Shown one piece after another: positions 1 through 9,058 of a stretch of 64,000 bases of DNA. The translations under genes and the position numbers were made by a program. The notes beneath the pieces are model-generated. The model was not told the origin of the DNA. It made no database searches and worked only from the letters and a program-made list of their open reading frames with translations. Every line of letters begins with the position of its first letter. Within the stretch, counting starts at the first letter, position 1. Source of the stretch: Halomonas litopenaei (GTDB lineage: Bacteria; Pseudomonadota; Gammaproteobacteria; Pseudomonadales; Halomonadaceae); NCBI RefSeq assembly GCF_003045775.1, contig NZ_PXNS01000001.1:124001-188000 (forward strand), in the 5' to 3' direction.

Positions 1-1
1 C

Positions 2-226
2 GGCCTGGGCGGACGTCTCGAGGTGCGCTCCAACTGGCGTCTGTACATCGAGGAGTTCGCCATCGCCGTGTCCCGGGCCACCGGCGTCACCACACCGCTG
101 GGGCCCTTCGACCCCGGCGATGACCCGCTCACCCACTTCGAGCGCAAGTACCATGAGCACCACCAGCCGCTGTGGCACCTGGTCGTCAATCTTGATCATC
201 GCCCGGGGCTGATGCCCGGCATGTAA
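2..226 (+). CDS. C-terminal end of a SAM-dependent methyltransferase-like protein (partial)
   Basis: Only the last 74 codons are inside the window; the frame is open to the left edge and ends with TAA at 224-226. The visible part reads GGRLEVRSNWRLYIEEF followed by a Phe-Glu-Arg-Lys-Tyr stretch near the end. That layout resembles the last strand-helix of a Rossmann methyltransferase and the FERK-type tail of TrmB-like tRNA (guanine-N7) methyltransferases. No SAM-binding motif is visible because the N-terminal part is missing, so the TrmB-like label is an inference from the tail only. Confidence 0.45.
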   Translation, partial: GLGGRLEVRSNWRLYIEEFAIAVSRATGVTTPLGPFDPGDDPLTHFERKYHEHHQPLWHLVVNLDHRPGLMPGM

Positions 227-284
227 GCGGCCACTCGCCGACTCCCAGGCCGGCACTCTACCAGGGGGGGGCACGGCACATGGC

Positions 285-1190
285 TCACCGGGACGAATTG
301 TGCTCTAGCGCGCGGAAGCTTTCGCCCAGGGTCCGGGCGAGCCAGCTGGCGATGGGGCCACGGGCGGCGTCGCGGCGGGCCACGGTCTCCACCTCGATGG
401 TGGGGGGCTCGCCGAGTCCCGGTCCGGTCAGCTCGACCAGTTGGCGCCGGAAGGGTGGATAGTGCGCGATGTGCTCCGGTACCAGCGACCAGCCAAGCCC
501 GCGGGCGGTCAACTCGGCCATGGAGTAGAAGCTGTTGAGTCGCCAGTGCTGGGGGCTCAACGGTTGTTCGGCCTGACGGTCTGGCTGGCGCGAGGCGATC
601 ATCAGCTGGCGATGATGGGCCAGTTCGCTAGGGGTCACCGAGTGGACGCTGGCCAGGGGGTGGTCGCTACCCGCCACCCAGCGCTGGCGCAGGTGGGCGA
701 TACGCTGACCCTCCAGCGGGCCGGCGGTGTGGGCCTGGCTCAACAGGATGCCGAGATGGGCGGTGCCCTGTTCGACCCAGTCGGCGACGTCGCCCTGGGC
801 GCCGTAGAGCAGGGTCAGCGACAGCGCCGGGTAGTGTTGCGCCAGTGCCTCCAGGGTGGCATCCACCGGCGGCATCTCGACCAGCGCCTCGTGGATCGCC
901 ACCACCAGCTGGGCCTCTTCGCCCTGGGACAGGGTCGCGGCTCGCGCGTTCAGGCGCTCGCACTGGGCCAGCACCGCCCTGGCTTCCGGCAGCAGCGCCT
1001 GACCCGCCGGGGTCAGGGTTGGCGAGCGCGAACTGCGGTCGAACAACTCGCAGGCCAGATCGAGCTCGAGATGGGCGATGGCGGTGCTCACTGCCGACTG
1101 GGCGCGGCCAAGGTGGCGCGCCGCGGCGGAGAAGGAGCCACGCTCGGCGCAGGCAATGAACAGGCGCAGCTGATCCAGGGTCCAGTGCAT
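285..1190 (-). CDS. LysR-family transcriptional regulator of the adjacent efflux genes
   Basis: A 301-residue protein of typical LysR length. Residues 1-60 form the winged helix-turn-helix (LDQLRLFIACAERGSFSAAA, then QSAVSTAIAHLE), followed by a linker helix and a substrate-binding-like effector domain. It is divergent from a PACE transporter at 1304. A CTATC-N9-GATAG inverted repeat lies just upstream of its own start (1205-1223), the expected place for a LysR operator. LysR genes divergent from PACE efflux genes are a known arrangement (AceR/AceI), so it probably controls the efflux pair, perhaps in response to cationic amines. The effector is unknown. The start at 1190 has only a weak GGTGAGAC ribosome site. 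Confidence 0.85.
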   Translation of the reverse strand: MHWTLDQLRLFIACAERGSFSAAARHLGRAQSAVSTAIAHLELDLACELFDRSSRSPTLTPAGQALLPEARAVLAQCERLNARAATLSQGEEAQLVVAIHEALVEMPPVDATLEALAQHYPALSLTLLYGAQGDVADWVEQGTAHLGILLSQAHTAGPLEGQRIAHLRQRWVAGSDHPLASVHSVTPSELAHHRQLMIASRQPDRQAEQPLSPQHWRLNSFYSMAELTARGLGWSLVPEHIAHYPPFRRQLVELTGPGLGEPPTIEVETVARRDAARGPIASWLARTLGESFRALEHNSSR

Positions 1191-1204
1191 GGGGTGGGTC
1201 TCAC

Positions 1205-1223
1205 CTATCGTAAAACCTGATAG
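1205..1223. promoter_or_regulatory. Candidate LysR operator, CTATC-N9-GATAG
   Basis: A perfect 5-bp inverted repeat (CTATC at 1205-1209, GATAG at 1219-1223) with a 9-bp spacer fits the T-N11-A rule for LysR boxes. It sits 15 bp upstream of the LysR start codon and 81 bp upstream of the PACE gene, between the divergent genes. A TAGAAT hexamer at 1254-1259 could be the -10 element of the PACE promoter. Confidence 0.6.
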
Positions 1224-1303
1224 TAGCTACCTGGCAACCATCGTCCAAGTCACTAGAATAGCGATCCATCGATAGTCATCATGCCGTCGGCGGGGGTAAT
1301 GAA

Positions 1304-1720
1304 ATGCGGTCGCTCAAGGAACGCCTGGTCCATATGGTGTCGTTTGAACTCGGCGGGCTGGTGATCGTCACCCCGTTGGCCAGCGTGCTGACAGGCCACG
1401 GTCTGGGTGAGATGGGCGCGCTGGCGGCGGGGCTGGCCACCGCCGCCATGCTCTGGAACCTGGTCTGGAACTGGCTGTTCGATCGCTGGCTGCCGACCCG
1501 TCGGCGCACCCTGTCCCAGCGTTTCGCCCAGGCCATGGGCTTCGAGACCGGGCTTCTGATCATGACCCTGCCGGCGGTGGCCTGGTGGATGGAGATCGGC
1601 CTGGTCGAGGCATTCTGGCTCGACGCCGGCTTCATGCTGTTCTTTCTGGTCTATGCCATGGTCTTCAATTCCCTGTTCGACCGCCTCGTCGAACGTCGAC
1701 TCCACGGGGCAAACGGATGA
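1304..1720 (+). CDS. PACE-family (AceI-like) multidrug efflux transporter
   Basis: A 138-residue inner-membrane protein with four predicted membrane segments arranged as two tandem pairs, the bacterial transmembrane pair architecture. A glutamate at position 15 (MVSFELGG) matches the essential membrane-embedded Glu15 of AceI. Family members export chlorhexidine, acriflavine or short diamines by proton antiport. Each pair ends in the same kind of motif (NLVWNWLFDRW near residue 62, VFNSLFDR near 126), as expected from internal duplication. The stop overlaps the start of the next gene (ATGA at 1717-1720), so the two are translationally coupled. Confidence 0.88.
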   Translation: MRSLKERLVHMVSFELGGLVIVTPLASVLTGHGLGEMGALAAGLATAAMLWNLVWNWLFDRWLPTRRRTLSQRFAQAMGFETGLLIMTLPAVAWWMEIGLVEAFWLDAGFMLFFLVYAMVFNSLFDRLVERRLHGANG

Positions 1721-2046
1721 GCTACTTGTACCTGGCGCTCGCCATCGTGGCCGAGGTCATTGCCACCTCGGCGCTCAAGGCCTCCAACGAGTTCACCCGG
1801 CTGTGGCCAAGCGTGGTGGTGGTGGTCGGCTACCTGGCGGCCTTCTATCTGTTGTCACTGGTGCTGCGCAGCGTGCCGGTAGGCATCGCCTACGCCTTCT
1901 GGGCGGGGCTTGGCATCGTGCTGGTGACCCTGGTGGGTATCGTGGTCTACGGCGAGAAGCCAGACCTTCCCGCGGTGATCGGATTGGCCATGATCGTGGG
2001 AGGTGTCGCTGTCATTCAGCTGTTTTCCTCGGTGTCCTCTCACTGA
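1717..2046 (+). CDS. Small multidrug resistance (EmrE-type) transporter
   Basis: A 109-residue protein with four membrane helices and the SMR signatures: Glu13 in helix 1 (VAEVIATSALK), equivalent to EmrE Glu14, and the YAFWAGLG segment in helix 3. SMR proteins work as antiparallel dimers that exchange protons for quaternary cations or guanidinium. It starts inside the PACE stop codon, so both efflux pumps are made from one transcript, presumably controlled by the divergent LysR protein. Its last 7 bp overlap the convergent mechanosensitive channel gene. Confidence 0.9.
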   Translation: MSYLYLALAIVAEVIATSALKASNEFTRLWPSVVVVVGYLAAFYLLSLVLRSVPVGIAYAFWAGLGIVLVTLVGIVVYGEKPDLPAVIGLAMIVGGVAVIQLFSSVSSH

Positions 2047-3464
2047 TGGGGTGGTTCGTCGTGTGACCGGGTTGAGTCGTTGCCGCCCAGCAGGTCGGTG
2101 CGGCCTTCCGGCGGCGTCGTAGTGCCGATGGACTGCTCGATGGCCCGGCGTTCGGTCTCGAGGCCGCCTTCGGCACTGGTGACGTCGGCACTGTCACTGG
2201 CCGGGACGACGTTGCTCGGTGCTGTCGTGGACGGTGTCGCGACTCCCTGAGGCGGCTCGACGGCGGAGACTTCCGGTGGGGAAACGACGGGTACACCCTG
2301 GGGAAAGATGATTTCCCGGGCCTCGTCCGGCATCGAGATACCGGCTTCGGTCAAGGTGTTCTTGATCTGGCGCAGTACTGCCGAGCGCAGCTTGACGCCG
2401 GCGATGGTCTGGCCGTCAAACCAGAAGTAGGCCTTGAGATTGACCGTGGATGCGCCAAGGGCATCGACCAGTACCATGGGTTCGGGGTGCGCGATGATCG
2501 CTTCGTGCGCGGTCAGAACCTGATGGATCAGCGTCTGGGCATGGGTGACAGAGTCATCGTAGCCGATGCCGATATCGACGCTGGTCCTGAGGCCTGGTGA
2601 GGTGGAGTAGTTGATGACGATCGTCTTGAAGATCGTGGCATTGGGAATCTGAATATGATTGCCCTCGGCAGACAGCAGCACCGTCGAGCGGGCGTTCATG
2701 CTTTGCACGATCCCGCTGTGCTCTGCGACGGTGATCCAGTCGCCGCGACGAAAGGGCTGGCGTATCGACATGATCAGCGTGGCCAGGAAGTTCTCGGCGA
2801 TGTCGCGAAAGGCAAAGGATACGACAATGCCGATCATGCCGGCGCCGCCGACCACGGAAAACGCCAGGCCGGTCAACCCGGCGACCTGCAGGATGAGATA
2901 GATGCCGAGCAGCAACACAGGAAGGGCGATGGCACGGGCCAGCACCTGGCGTAGAAAGGGCGAGGCGACACGCTTGCGCAACAGACGCCTGGCCAGCGCC
3001 GAGACCAGGCGTGCAATCAGCCAGGCCAGCGGCAGCACCAGCAACGCCAGCAAGGCCAGCGGTACATAGGTCAGCGCCTCGCGGCCAAAGCGCCCAAGTT
3101 CGTCGATGACCGGCGTCAGCGACAGCGTGAATTCGGGCTGCACCTCGATGCGATTGACGACGGCGACAACGCCCTCGGTCTTGGCGGCCAGGGAACCGGC
3201 CCAGTCGCGGTGGTTCCCCGAGGCCGTCGCACCGTCCAGGTAGACGATGCCTTCCTTGACCTCGACGTCGAGACTACGATACCAGCCGGCCGAGGCCAGA
3301 ATGCCGGTCAATCGACGTTCGATATCGGCATCCTCGGTGCGCTCGGAGACCGCGATTGTCTGGGTGCCCTCGGCGCTCGGCGCCTCCTGGGCACGTGCGC
3401 TGCTGTCGAGTACGACGTTGCCAAGCATGGTGCCAAGGATCAGTACGTACAGGATCCCGCGCAT
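2040..3464 (-). CDS. Mechanosensitive ion channel (MscS family) with N-terminal BON domain
   Basis: A 474-residue protein. The start at 3464 is preferred because it has a strong GGAG 7 bp upstream and begins a clean signal peptide (MRGILYVLILGTMLGNVV, cut after SARA). The frame is open to 3641, and an ATG at 3500 is the alternative. After the signal peptide comes a periplasmic BON domain (about residues 40-105), three membrane segments, the MscS pore helix (GGAGMIGIVVSFAFRDIAENF) and a cytoplasmic beta domain, then a Pro/Ser-rich tail of about 80 residues. It probably releases solutes on osmotic downshift, a useful role in a halophile. BON domains may bind phospholipid or the envelope. Confidence 0.88.
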   Translation of the reverse strand: MRGILYVLILGTMLGNVVLDSSARAQEAPSAEGTQTIAVSERTEDADIERRLTGILASAGWYRSLDVEVKEGIVYLDGATASGNHRDWAGSLAAKTEGVVAVVNRIEVQPEFTLSLTPVIDELGRFGREALTYVPLALLALLVLPLAWLIARLVSALARRLLRKRVASPFLRQVLARAIALPVLLLGIYLILQVAGLTGLAFSVVGGAGMIGIVVSFAFRDIAENFLATLIMSIRQPFRRGDWITVAEHSGIVQSMNARSTVLLSAEGNHIQIPNATIFKTIVINYSTSPGLRTSVDIGIGYDDSVTHAQTLIHQVLTAHEAIIAHPEPMVLVDALGASTVNLKAYFWFDGQTIAGVKLRSAVLRQIKNTLTEAGISMPDEAREIIFPQGVPVVSPPEVSAVEPPQGVATPSTTAPSNVVPASDSADVTSAEGGLETERRAIEQSIGTTTPPEGRTDLLGGNDSTRSHDEPPHQ

Positions 3465-3780
3465 GGCCTTTCTCCACGAATGCAAGTCGCTTCTCAGCAT
3501 GCTGGTATTTTCCTGGCTTAGCCACTGCAGGCTGTGCTTGGCTGGCGCTGTTTCTGCTCGTCGATACGCGCGGTCGTGCGTCGGGTGATGTCGGTCGAAG
3601 AAGGCGGGTGGTTCTCCGAGGATTGCGAGAATCGTCACCAATCCGCCGCCGCCCCGGTGGCGTAGAGAGCGTGCGTGGTCATGTCATCAAGCTATAGTCG
3701 AATCCTTGGACGCCAGGCGGTAGACTCGGCCCTCGTTGCGCCGCATGGGCGCAACGCCCGTTCATCGCAGGGAAGTCTTC
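3465..3780. other. Divergent intergenic region, mscS-like / dacB
   Basis: 316 bp between divergent genes. It contains an upstream extension of the channel reading frame (to 3641) that I treat as non-coding, and a GTTGCGCC / GGCGCAAC hairpin (3735-3755) in the dacB leader, 25 bp before its start codon. I see no convincing promoter pair. Confidence 0.4.
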
Positions 3781-5259
3781 ATGTCGCCTCGCTCGCCATT
3801 CGCCTGGCCCGTTCTCCTCGTTTCCGCCCTGGTGGCGTTGTGCCTCACGCTGTTGTCCGCCGCCTCGGCGCAGGCCGCCGGCTTCGGCAATCTGGCCGAA
3901 TTATCCAAGCAGGGTTTTCTGATCAGTGCCGAGGCACGTCTGCTCGGCACCGGTGATGCGCCCGGCGAGACCCTCGGCAGCCTGACCCCGGAGCGCCAGC
4001 TCACCCCGGCCTCGGTGACCAAGGTCTACACCGCGGCAGCGGCGCTGGATGCCTGGGGCCCGCAGCATCGTTTCACCACCGAGCTTGTCAGCACCGCGCG
4101 CCCGGGAAGCGACGGTACCCTGGCCGGCGATCTGGTGATGGTGGGGGGAGGCGATCCCAGCCTGACCAGCGAGGACCTGTGGCGCCTGGCCCAGCGTCTG
4201 CACCAGGCCGGGGTGCGCCGGGTGACCGGACGGCTGGTGGTCAGTCAATGGCGCTTCGGTCCGGTGACCTGCCGGACCATCGATCGCTGCACCGCCCGCG
4301 AGCGCTCCGACAACGCCTACAGCGCGCTGCTGACGTCGGCCGGGGTCAACTACGGTAGCTGGTGCGTGCAGGTGGCGCCTGGCGCCGTCGGCGGCCCGGC
4401 GCGTATCACCGGCTGCAACAGCCAGGCGCCGCTGTTCGCGGTCAACAACAGGGTCACCACCCAGGGCGCCAACGCCGGCACCAGCCTGCAGGCGACCCGG
4501 GTCAATGGCGCCGAAGGCGAGACCCTGACGGTCAGCGGCCAGATCTCGTCCAACGCCCTGCCGCGAGAGGTCTACCGTGCCAGCGCCGATCCGGCGGCCC
4601 AGACGGCGGCGACCCTCAACGCCATGCTGGCGCGCTCCGGCATCCTCGTCGAAGGCGGCGTGGCCACCAGCAGCGAGGCGCCCCCCGGCGGCGCCCGTCG
4701 CCTGGCAGCGGTGGACGGCAAGCCGCTGCAGGAGATCCTGCTGCGCATGCTCAACTACTCCAACAACTACATGGCCGATGTGCTGGCGCTGGATCTGGTG
4801 GAGGGGCCCCGGGTCGAACTCGATCAGGCCGGTGCGGCGCTGGAGGCCTTCGTCGCCCGGGTGCCTGGCCACGGCGAGGTGACCCTGGAAAGCGGCAGCG
4901 GCCTGACCACCGGCAACAAGATCTCGGCCCGGGGCGGCAACGCCCTGCTCGAGTACATGTTCGGGCGGGCGGACCTGTTCCCGGTGTTCAACGCAGGCCT
5001 CCAGGCCCCGACCAACGGCCCCATGCGCTTTATCCGGCGCGGCTCGCCGACCTTCCAGAGCCACGTGACGCTCAAGACCGGCACCCTCAATCAGCCGGTG
5101 GCGGTACGCGCGGTAACCGGCTACTTCCGTACCGCCAGCCACCGCTTCGGTGTTTTCACCGTGCTGGTCAACGGTACTGCCAACACCCCTTACATCAGCT
5201 GGGCCAGGGTCCTTGACCTGGTATCCCTGGATCTCGACCGCATGATTGCCAACCACTGA
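3781..5259 (+). CDS. dacB: D-alanyl-D-alanine carboxypeptidase/endopeptidase (PBP4 type)
   Basis: A 492-residue peptidase of family S13. The start at 3781 follows AGGGAA and begins a signal peptide ending at ASAQAA. The three penicillin-binding motifs are present in order: SVTK (catalytic Ser78, Lys81), SNN in LNYSNNYMAD, and KTGT near the C-terminus. The long insert between the first two motifs is typical of the family. It trims or cleaves peptidoglycan cross-links in the periplasm. dgkA follows 37 bp downstream on the same strand, possibly in one operon. Confidence 0.93.
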   Translation: MSPRSPFAWPVLLVSALVALCLTLLSAASAQAAGFGNLAELSKQGFLISAEARLLGTGDAPGETLGSLTPERQLTPASVTKVYTAAAALDAWGPQHRFTTELVSTARPGSDGTLAGDLVMVGGGDPSLTSEDLWRLAQRLHQAGVRRVTGRLVVSQWRFGPVTCRTIDRCTARERSDNAYSALLTSAGVNYGSWCVQVAPGAVGGPARITGCNSQAPLFAVNNRVTTQGANAGTSLQATRVNGAEGETLTVSGQISSNALPREVYRASADPAAQTAATLNAMLARSGILVEGGVATSSEAPPGGARRLAAVDGKPLQEILLRMLNYSNNYMADVLALDLVEGPRVELDQAGAALEAFVARVPGHGEVTLESGSGLTTGNKISARGGNALLEYMFGRADLFPVFNAGLQAPTNGPMRFIRRGSPTFQSHVTLKTGTLNQPVAVRAVTGYFRTASHRFGVFTVLVNGTANTPYISWARVLDLVSLDLDRMIANH

Positions 5260-5296
5260 GGGGCCGGGAGCGCCCCTTTCGCCACGAGGAACCCTC

Positions 5297-5671
5297 ATGA
5301 AGCCCGGACACACCGGCTGGCGCCACCTGATTCACTCGACGCGTTACTCGCTCAAGGGCCTGCGGGCCGCCTTTCGTCACGAATCCGCCTTCCGTCAGGA
5401 GCTCGCGCTGTGCCTGGTGCTGGTACCGCTGGCCTGGTGGATCGGTGACACCCCGGTGGAGTGGATCCTGCTGGTCGGTAGCTGCTTCATGGTGCTGATC
5501 GTGGAACTGCTCAACAGTGCCATCGAGAGCGTGGTCGATCGCATCGGCCCCGAGCGCCATGTGCTGTCCGGTCGGGCCAAGGACATCGGCTCGGCAGCGG
5601 TGATGCTGTCGCTGGCGATGGCGGGGCTGACCTGGGGACTGCTGGCCGTGGAGAAATTCCTGATGGCATAA
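5297..5671 (+). CDS. dgkA: Diacylglycerol kinase
   Basis: A 124-residue inner-membrane enzyme with three membrane helices and the family signature VELLNSAIESVVDRI, containing the catalytic and metal-binding acidic residues. It phosphorylates diacylglycerol to phosphatidic acid, recycling the lipid by-product of osmoregulated glucan and lipid A modification. The start at 5297 has ACGAGGA upstream. The end of the gene (its last codons and TAA) lies in the first copy of a 40-bp tandem duplication (5659-5738). Confidence 0.93.
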   Translation: MKPGHTGWRHLIHSTRYSLKGLRAAFRHESAFRQELALCLVLVPLAWWIGDTPVEWILLVGSCFMVLIVELLNSAIESVVDRIGPERHVLSGRAKDIGSAAVMLSLAMAGLTWGLLAVEKFLMA

Positions 5672-5738
5672 GCGGCCGTGCTCACACGACCGGGCTTGCC
5701 TGATGGCCTAAGGGACCGTGCTCACACGCCCGGGCTTG
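5659..5738. repeat. Two-copy 40-bp tandem duplication at the dgkA 3' end
   Basis: Positions 5659-5698 and 5699-5738 are adjacent copies of the same 40-bp unit, starting CCTGATGGC and ending CGGGCTTG, with 4 mismatches. The first copy contains the last two dgkA sense codons (for Met-Ala) and the stop; the second is non-coding. It looks like a local duplication that has since diverged about 10 percent. Confidence 0.9.
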
Positions 5739-5818
5739 AGTATGCTCAGGGGAGGAGCACAGGCCCAGGCCCGCCGTGATCTGCGCACGGGGGCGACGAG
5801 TGAACAAGGAGAGCCGCC

Positions 5819-8794
5819 ATGCAGCTGAGCCAGGATTTCTTGCCCCGAGACGACATCCCCACCGCCCTTGTCGGTGCCCTGGATGCCGCCTGGGAGCGCC
5901 TTGCCTCGCGGCTCGAACAGGCAGATAACGTCGCCGAAATGAGCGGCAATGAGCCCCCCGGCGAGCTCTACCAGGCACTGGAGCCCCATCGCCGGGTCGA
6001 ACTCGCCCGGGTGCTGGCGATCTCCGAGTTCGCCTGCGAGACCCTGTGTCGCCATCCCCAGTGGCTGGGTTGCCTGGACTCCAGCGGTGAGCTGGATCGT
6101 GCCTTGACGCCCGAGGCGCTCAGGCAGCTGCTCGACGAGGGCCTCGAGGCCGCCGAGGACGAAGCCGCCATGCAGGCGGCGATTCGGCGCTTTCGTGCCG
6201 CGCGCATGCTGGCCATCGTGTGGCGCGACATCAACCGTCCCGAGGGCGTCGACGCCTGGGCCACCGGTGCCGCGGTGTCGCGCCTGGCCGAGGTCTGCCT
6301 GGAAGGGGCGCTTGGCTGGCTCGAGCGCTTTGTCGAGGCCCGCTGGGGGCGTCCGGCCCCGCGCGAGGACGGCAGCGAGCAGCGCCTGGTGGTGCTCGGC
6401 ATGGGCAAGCTGGGGGCCGGCGAGCTGAACCTGTCGTCCGACATCGATCTGATCTTCGCCTACCCCGAGAAGGGCGAGACCCAGGGTGGGCGCAAGTCGC
6501 TGGACCACGTCGAGTACTTCACCAAGCTCGGCCAGAAGCTGATCTCGGCGCTGGACCCGGTGACCGCCGACGGCTTCGTCTTTCGCGTCGACATGCGCCT
6601 GCGCCCGCTGGGCGACGGTGGCCCCCTGGTCGGCAGCTTCTCTTCGCTGGCCGGCTACTACCAGGATCAGGGCCGCGAGTGGGAACGCTACGCCATGCTC
6701 AAGGCGCGCCCGGTGGCCGGCGATATCGACGCCGGCTACGAGCTGTTGTCGAGCATCCGCCCCTTCGTCTACCGCAAGTACCTGGACTTCGGCGCCATCG
6801 AGTCGCTGCGCGAGCTCAAGGCGATGATCAATCGCGAGGTCCGGCGCAAGGGTATGCAGGGCAATATCAAGCTGGGGCCCGGCGGCATCCGCGAGGTGGA
6901 GTTCATCGTCCAGGCGTTTCAGTTGATTCGCGGCGGGCGCGATACGGAATTGCAGGTGACCTCGCTGAAGACCGCCATGCAGCGGCTGCCGGAGTTGGGC
7001 CTGCTGCCCCAGGAGGTGATCGACGAACTGCTGCCGGACTACGCCTTTCTGCGCGACCTGGAGCACGCCATCCAGGCCCTCGAGGACCGCCAGACCCAGG
7101 CGCTGCCCGACGACGACCTCGACCGCGAGCGGGTGGCGCTGGCGATGGGCGCCCAGGGCTGGCCGGCGCTGATGGCGCGTCTGGATGAGGTGCGTGGGCG
7201 GGTGCGCAAGCACTTCGACGCGGTCATCAGCGACCCCGAGGACGAGGTCGAGGAAGATGGCGTCGACGAGGGCGCCAGTCTCGATACCTGGCGCCAGCTA
7301 TGGCGCGGCGAGCCGGACGATGACGAGGCCCAGGCGACACTGCAGGACGCCGGCTTCGACGATGCCGCCACCGCACTCAAGCGAATCAAGGGACTGGCCG
7401 GGTCACGCCAGGTTCAGGCCATGCAGCGGGTAGGCTACGAGCGCCTCGATGCGCTGATGCCGCTGCTGCTGGACGCGGTGGCCGAGAGCGAGGCGCCGGA
7501 TGCGGCGCTTGAGCGGGTGCTGCCGCTGATCGAGGCGGTGCTCAGGCGCACCGCTTACCTGGCGCTGCTGCGCGAGAACCCCGATGCCCTGGGCCACCTG
7601 ATGAAGCTGTGCGGTGCAAGTCCCTGGATCGCCGAACAGATCGCCCGCTACCCGATCCTGCTCGACGAGCTGCTGACTCCGGATACCCTCTACACCCCGG
7701 CGGACAAGGAACGCCTGGCCGACGAGCTGCGCCAGACCCTGGCACGGATTCCCGAGGACGACGAGGAAGCCCAGCTCGAGGCACTGCGGGTGTTCAAGCA
7801 CGCCCAGGTGCTGCACGTGGCGGCCTCGGACATCGCCGGCACCCGCCATCTGATGAAGGTCAGCGACTACCTCACCTACATCGCCGAAGTGATCCTCGAT
7901 GCTGTGCTGGCCATGGCCTGGAAGACCCTGACCCGCAAGCACGGCTATCCGCTGGGCAAGGACGGCGAGCGCGCCGGTAAAGCACCGGAGTTTCTGATCG
8001 TCGGTTACGGCAAGCTTGGCGGCATCGAGCTTGGCTACGGCTCGGATCTCGACCTGGTGTTCCTGCATGACTGCGCCTCTCAGGGCGAGACCGACGGCAA
8101 GCGCGTGATCGACAACACCGTCTTCTTCACCCGGCTGGGCCAGCGCATCATCCACCTGTTGTCGGCGGTGACGCCGGCCGGTTCGCTCTACGAGGTCGAC
8201 ATGCGGCTACGCCCCTCGGGCAACTCCGGCCTGCTGGTCAGCCCGCTCAAGGCCTTCGCCGAGTACCAGCGCGAGCAGGCCTGGACCTGGGAGCACCAGG
8301 CGCTGGTGCGCTCCCGGGTGGTGGCCGGCGACGCGACCCTGGCCGAAGGCTTCGAAGAGGTGCGCCGGGAGATCCTCGGCCGCGAGCGCGATCGCGAGGC
8401 GCTGCGCGAGGAGGTGGTCAAGATGCGCCACAAGATGCGCGATCACCTGGGCTCGAAGGGCTCCGACGATACCTTCGACCTCAAGCACGACCCCGGCGGC
8501 ATGGTCGACATCGAGTTCCTGTGCCAGTACGCGGTGCTGGCGCTATCCCACCAGACACCGGAGCTGATGCGCTTCAGCGACAACATGCGCATCCTCGAGA
8601 CCCTGGAGGAGACCGACCATCTCGAGGCCGGCGAGGCCCAGGCGCTGCGTGACGGCTACCTGGCCGCGCGCAGCGCCAACCACCGCGCCGCCCTGACGCG
8701 GGAAAGCGCCCGGGGCGACGTCGAGGCGTTCAAGGACCACCGCCGGGCCATCATCGAGGCCTGGAAAGCCTGGCTGGAGCCTGAACAGGGGTGA
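5819..8794 (+). CDS. glnE: Bifunctional glutamine synthetase adenylyltransferase/adenylyl-removing enzyme
   Basis: A 991-residue protein slightly longer than the E. coli enzyme (about 946). It shows the two nucleotidyltransferase halves: an N-terminal deadenylylase half with LNLSSDIDLIFAYPEKG near residue 210, and a C-terminal adenylylase half with GYGSDLDLVFLHD near residue 742. An acidic linker (residues about 470-505, rich in Asp/Glu) joins them. It adds or removes AMP on glutamine synthetase in response to PII (GlnB) and glutamine. AGGAG lies about 8 bp before the start. It stands alone; no glnA, glnB or glnD is in the window. Confidence 0.96.
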   Translation: MQLSQDFLPRDDIPTALVGALDAAWERLASRLEQADNVAEMSGNEPPGELYQALEPHRRVELARVLAISEFACETLCRHPQWLGCLDSSGELDRALTPEALRQLLDEGLEAAEDEAAMQAAIRRFRAARMLAIVWRDINRPEGVDAWATGAAVSRLAEVCLEGALGWLERFVEARWGRPAPREDGSEQRLVVLGMGKLGAGELNLSSDIDLIFAYPEKGETQGGRKSLDHVEYFTKLGQKLISALDPVTADGFVFRVDMRLRPLGDGGPLVGSFSSLAGYYQDQGREWERYAMLKARPVAGDIDAGYELLSSIRPFVYRKYLDFGAIESLRELKAMINREVRRKGMQGNIKLGPGGIREVEFIVQAFQLIRGGRDTELQVTSLKTAMQRLPELGLLPQEVIDELLPDYAFLRDLEHAIQALEDRQTQALPDDDLDRERVALAMGAQGWPALMARLDEVRGRVRKHFDAVISDPEDEVEEDGVDEGASLDTWRQLWRGEPDDDEAQATLQDAGFDDAATALKRIKGLAGSRQVQAMQRVGYERLDALMPLLLDAVAESEAPDAALERVLPLIEAVLRRTAYLALLRENPDALGHLMKLCGASPWIAEQIARYPILLDELLTPDTLYTPADKERLADELRQTLARIPEDDEEAQLEALRVFKHAQVLHVAASDIAGTRHLMKVSDYLTYIAEVILDAVLAMAWKTLTRKHGYPLGKDGERAGKAPEFLIVGYGKLGGIELGYGSDLDLVFLHDCASQGETDGKRVIDNTVFFTRLGQRIIHLLSAVTPAGSLYEVDMRLRPSGNSGLLVSPLKAFAEYQREQAWTWEHQALVRSRVVAGDATLAEGFEEVRREILGRERDREALREEVVKMRHKMRDHLGSKGSDDTFDLKHDPGGMVDIEFLCQYAVLALSHQTPELMRFSDNMRILETLEETDHLEAGEAQALRDGYLAARSANHRAALTRESARGDVEAFKDHRRAIIEAWKAWLEPEQG

Positions 8795-8800
8795 ATGACG

Positions 8801-8817
8801 GCGGGGTCCAGCCCCGC
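8801..8817 (+). terminator. Short GC hairpin after glnE
   Basis: GCGGGG and CCCCGC pair around a 5-nt loop 7 bp after the glnE stop. There is no T-run, so termination is only a possibility. Confidence 0.35.
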
Positions 8818-9058
8818 TCGAGTGGCACACCGCAAGAGGGCGAGGCACGCCAGGGCAACAGGGCAAACACCTGGTGAAGCGACATGACCGTGGATTCAAG
8901 CGTCGCACCTCGCTGCCTGTTCGCGCCAGCCGGTTCGTGGTCCTGGGCGTGGACGCCTTCAAGCAGTTCTGTGAGGATGAGCGAAAGCGTGCCGCCAACG
9001 AGCAGGCCGTCTCTCTTTTTTGCCCCCCACGGCGTGAACTGTTGAAGGAGAATCCTTG

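Noticed and set aside
3901..5313. Long open frame antisense to dacB
   Set aside because: Shadow frame with the same low-quality composition; dacB carries all three penicillin-binding motifs.
5708..7213. Long open frame antisense to glnE (about 500 codons)
   Set aside because: A shadow of GC-rich coding DNA; composition is Gly/Arg/His/Gln-rich with no domain, while glnE on the other strand is unambiguous.
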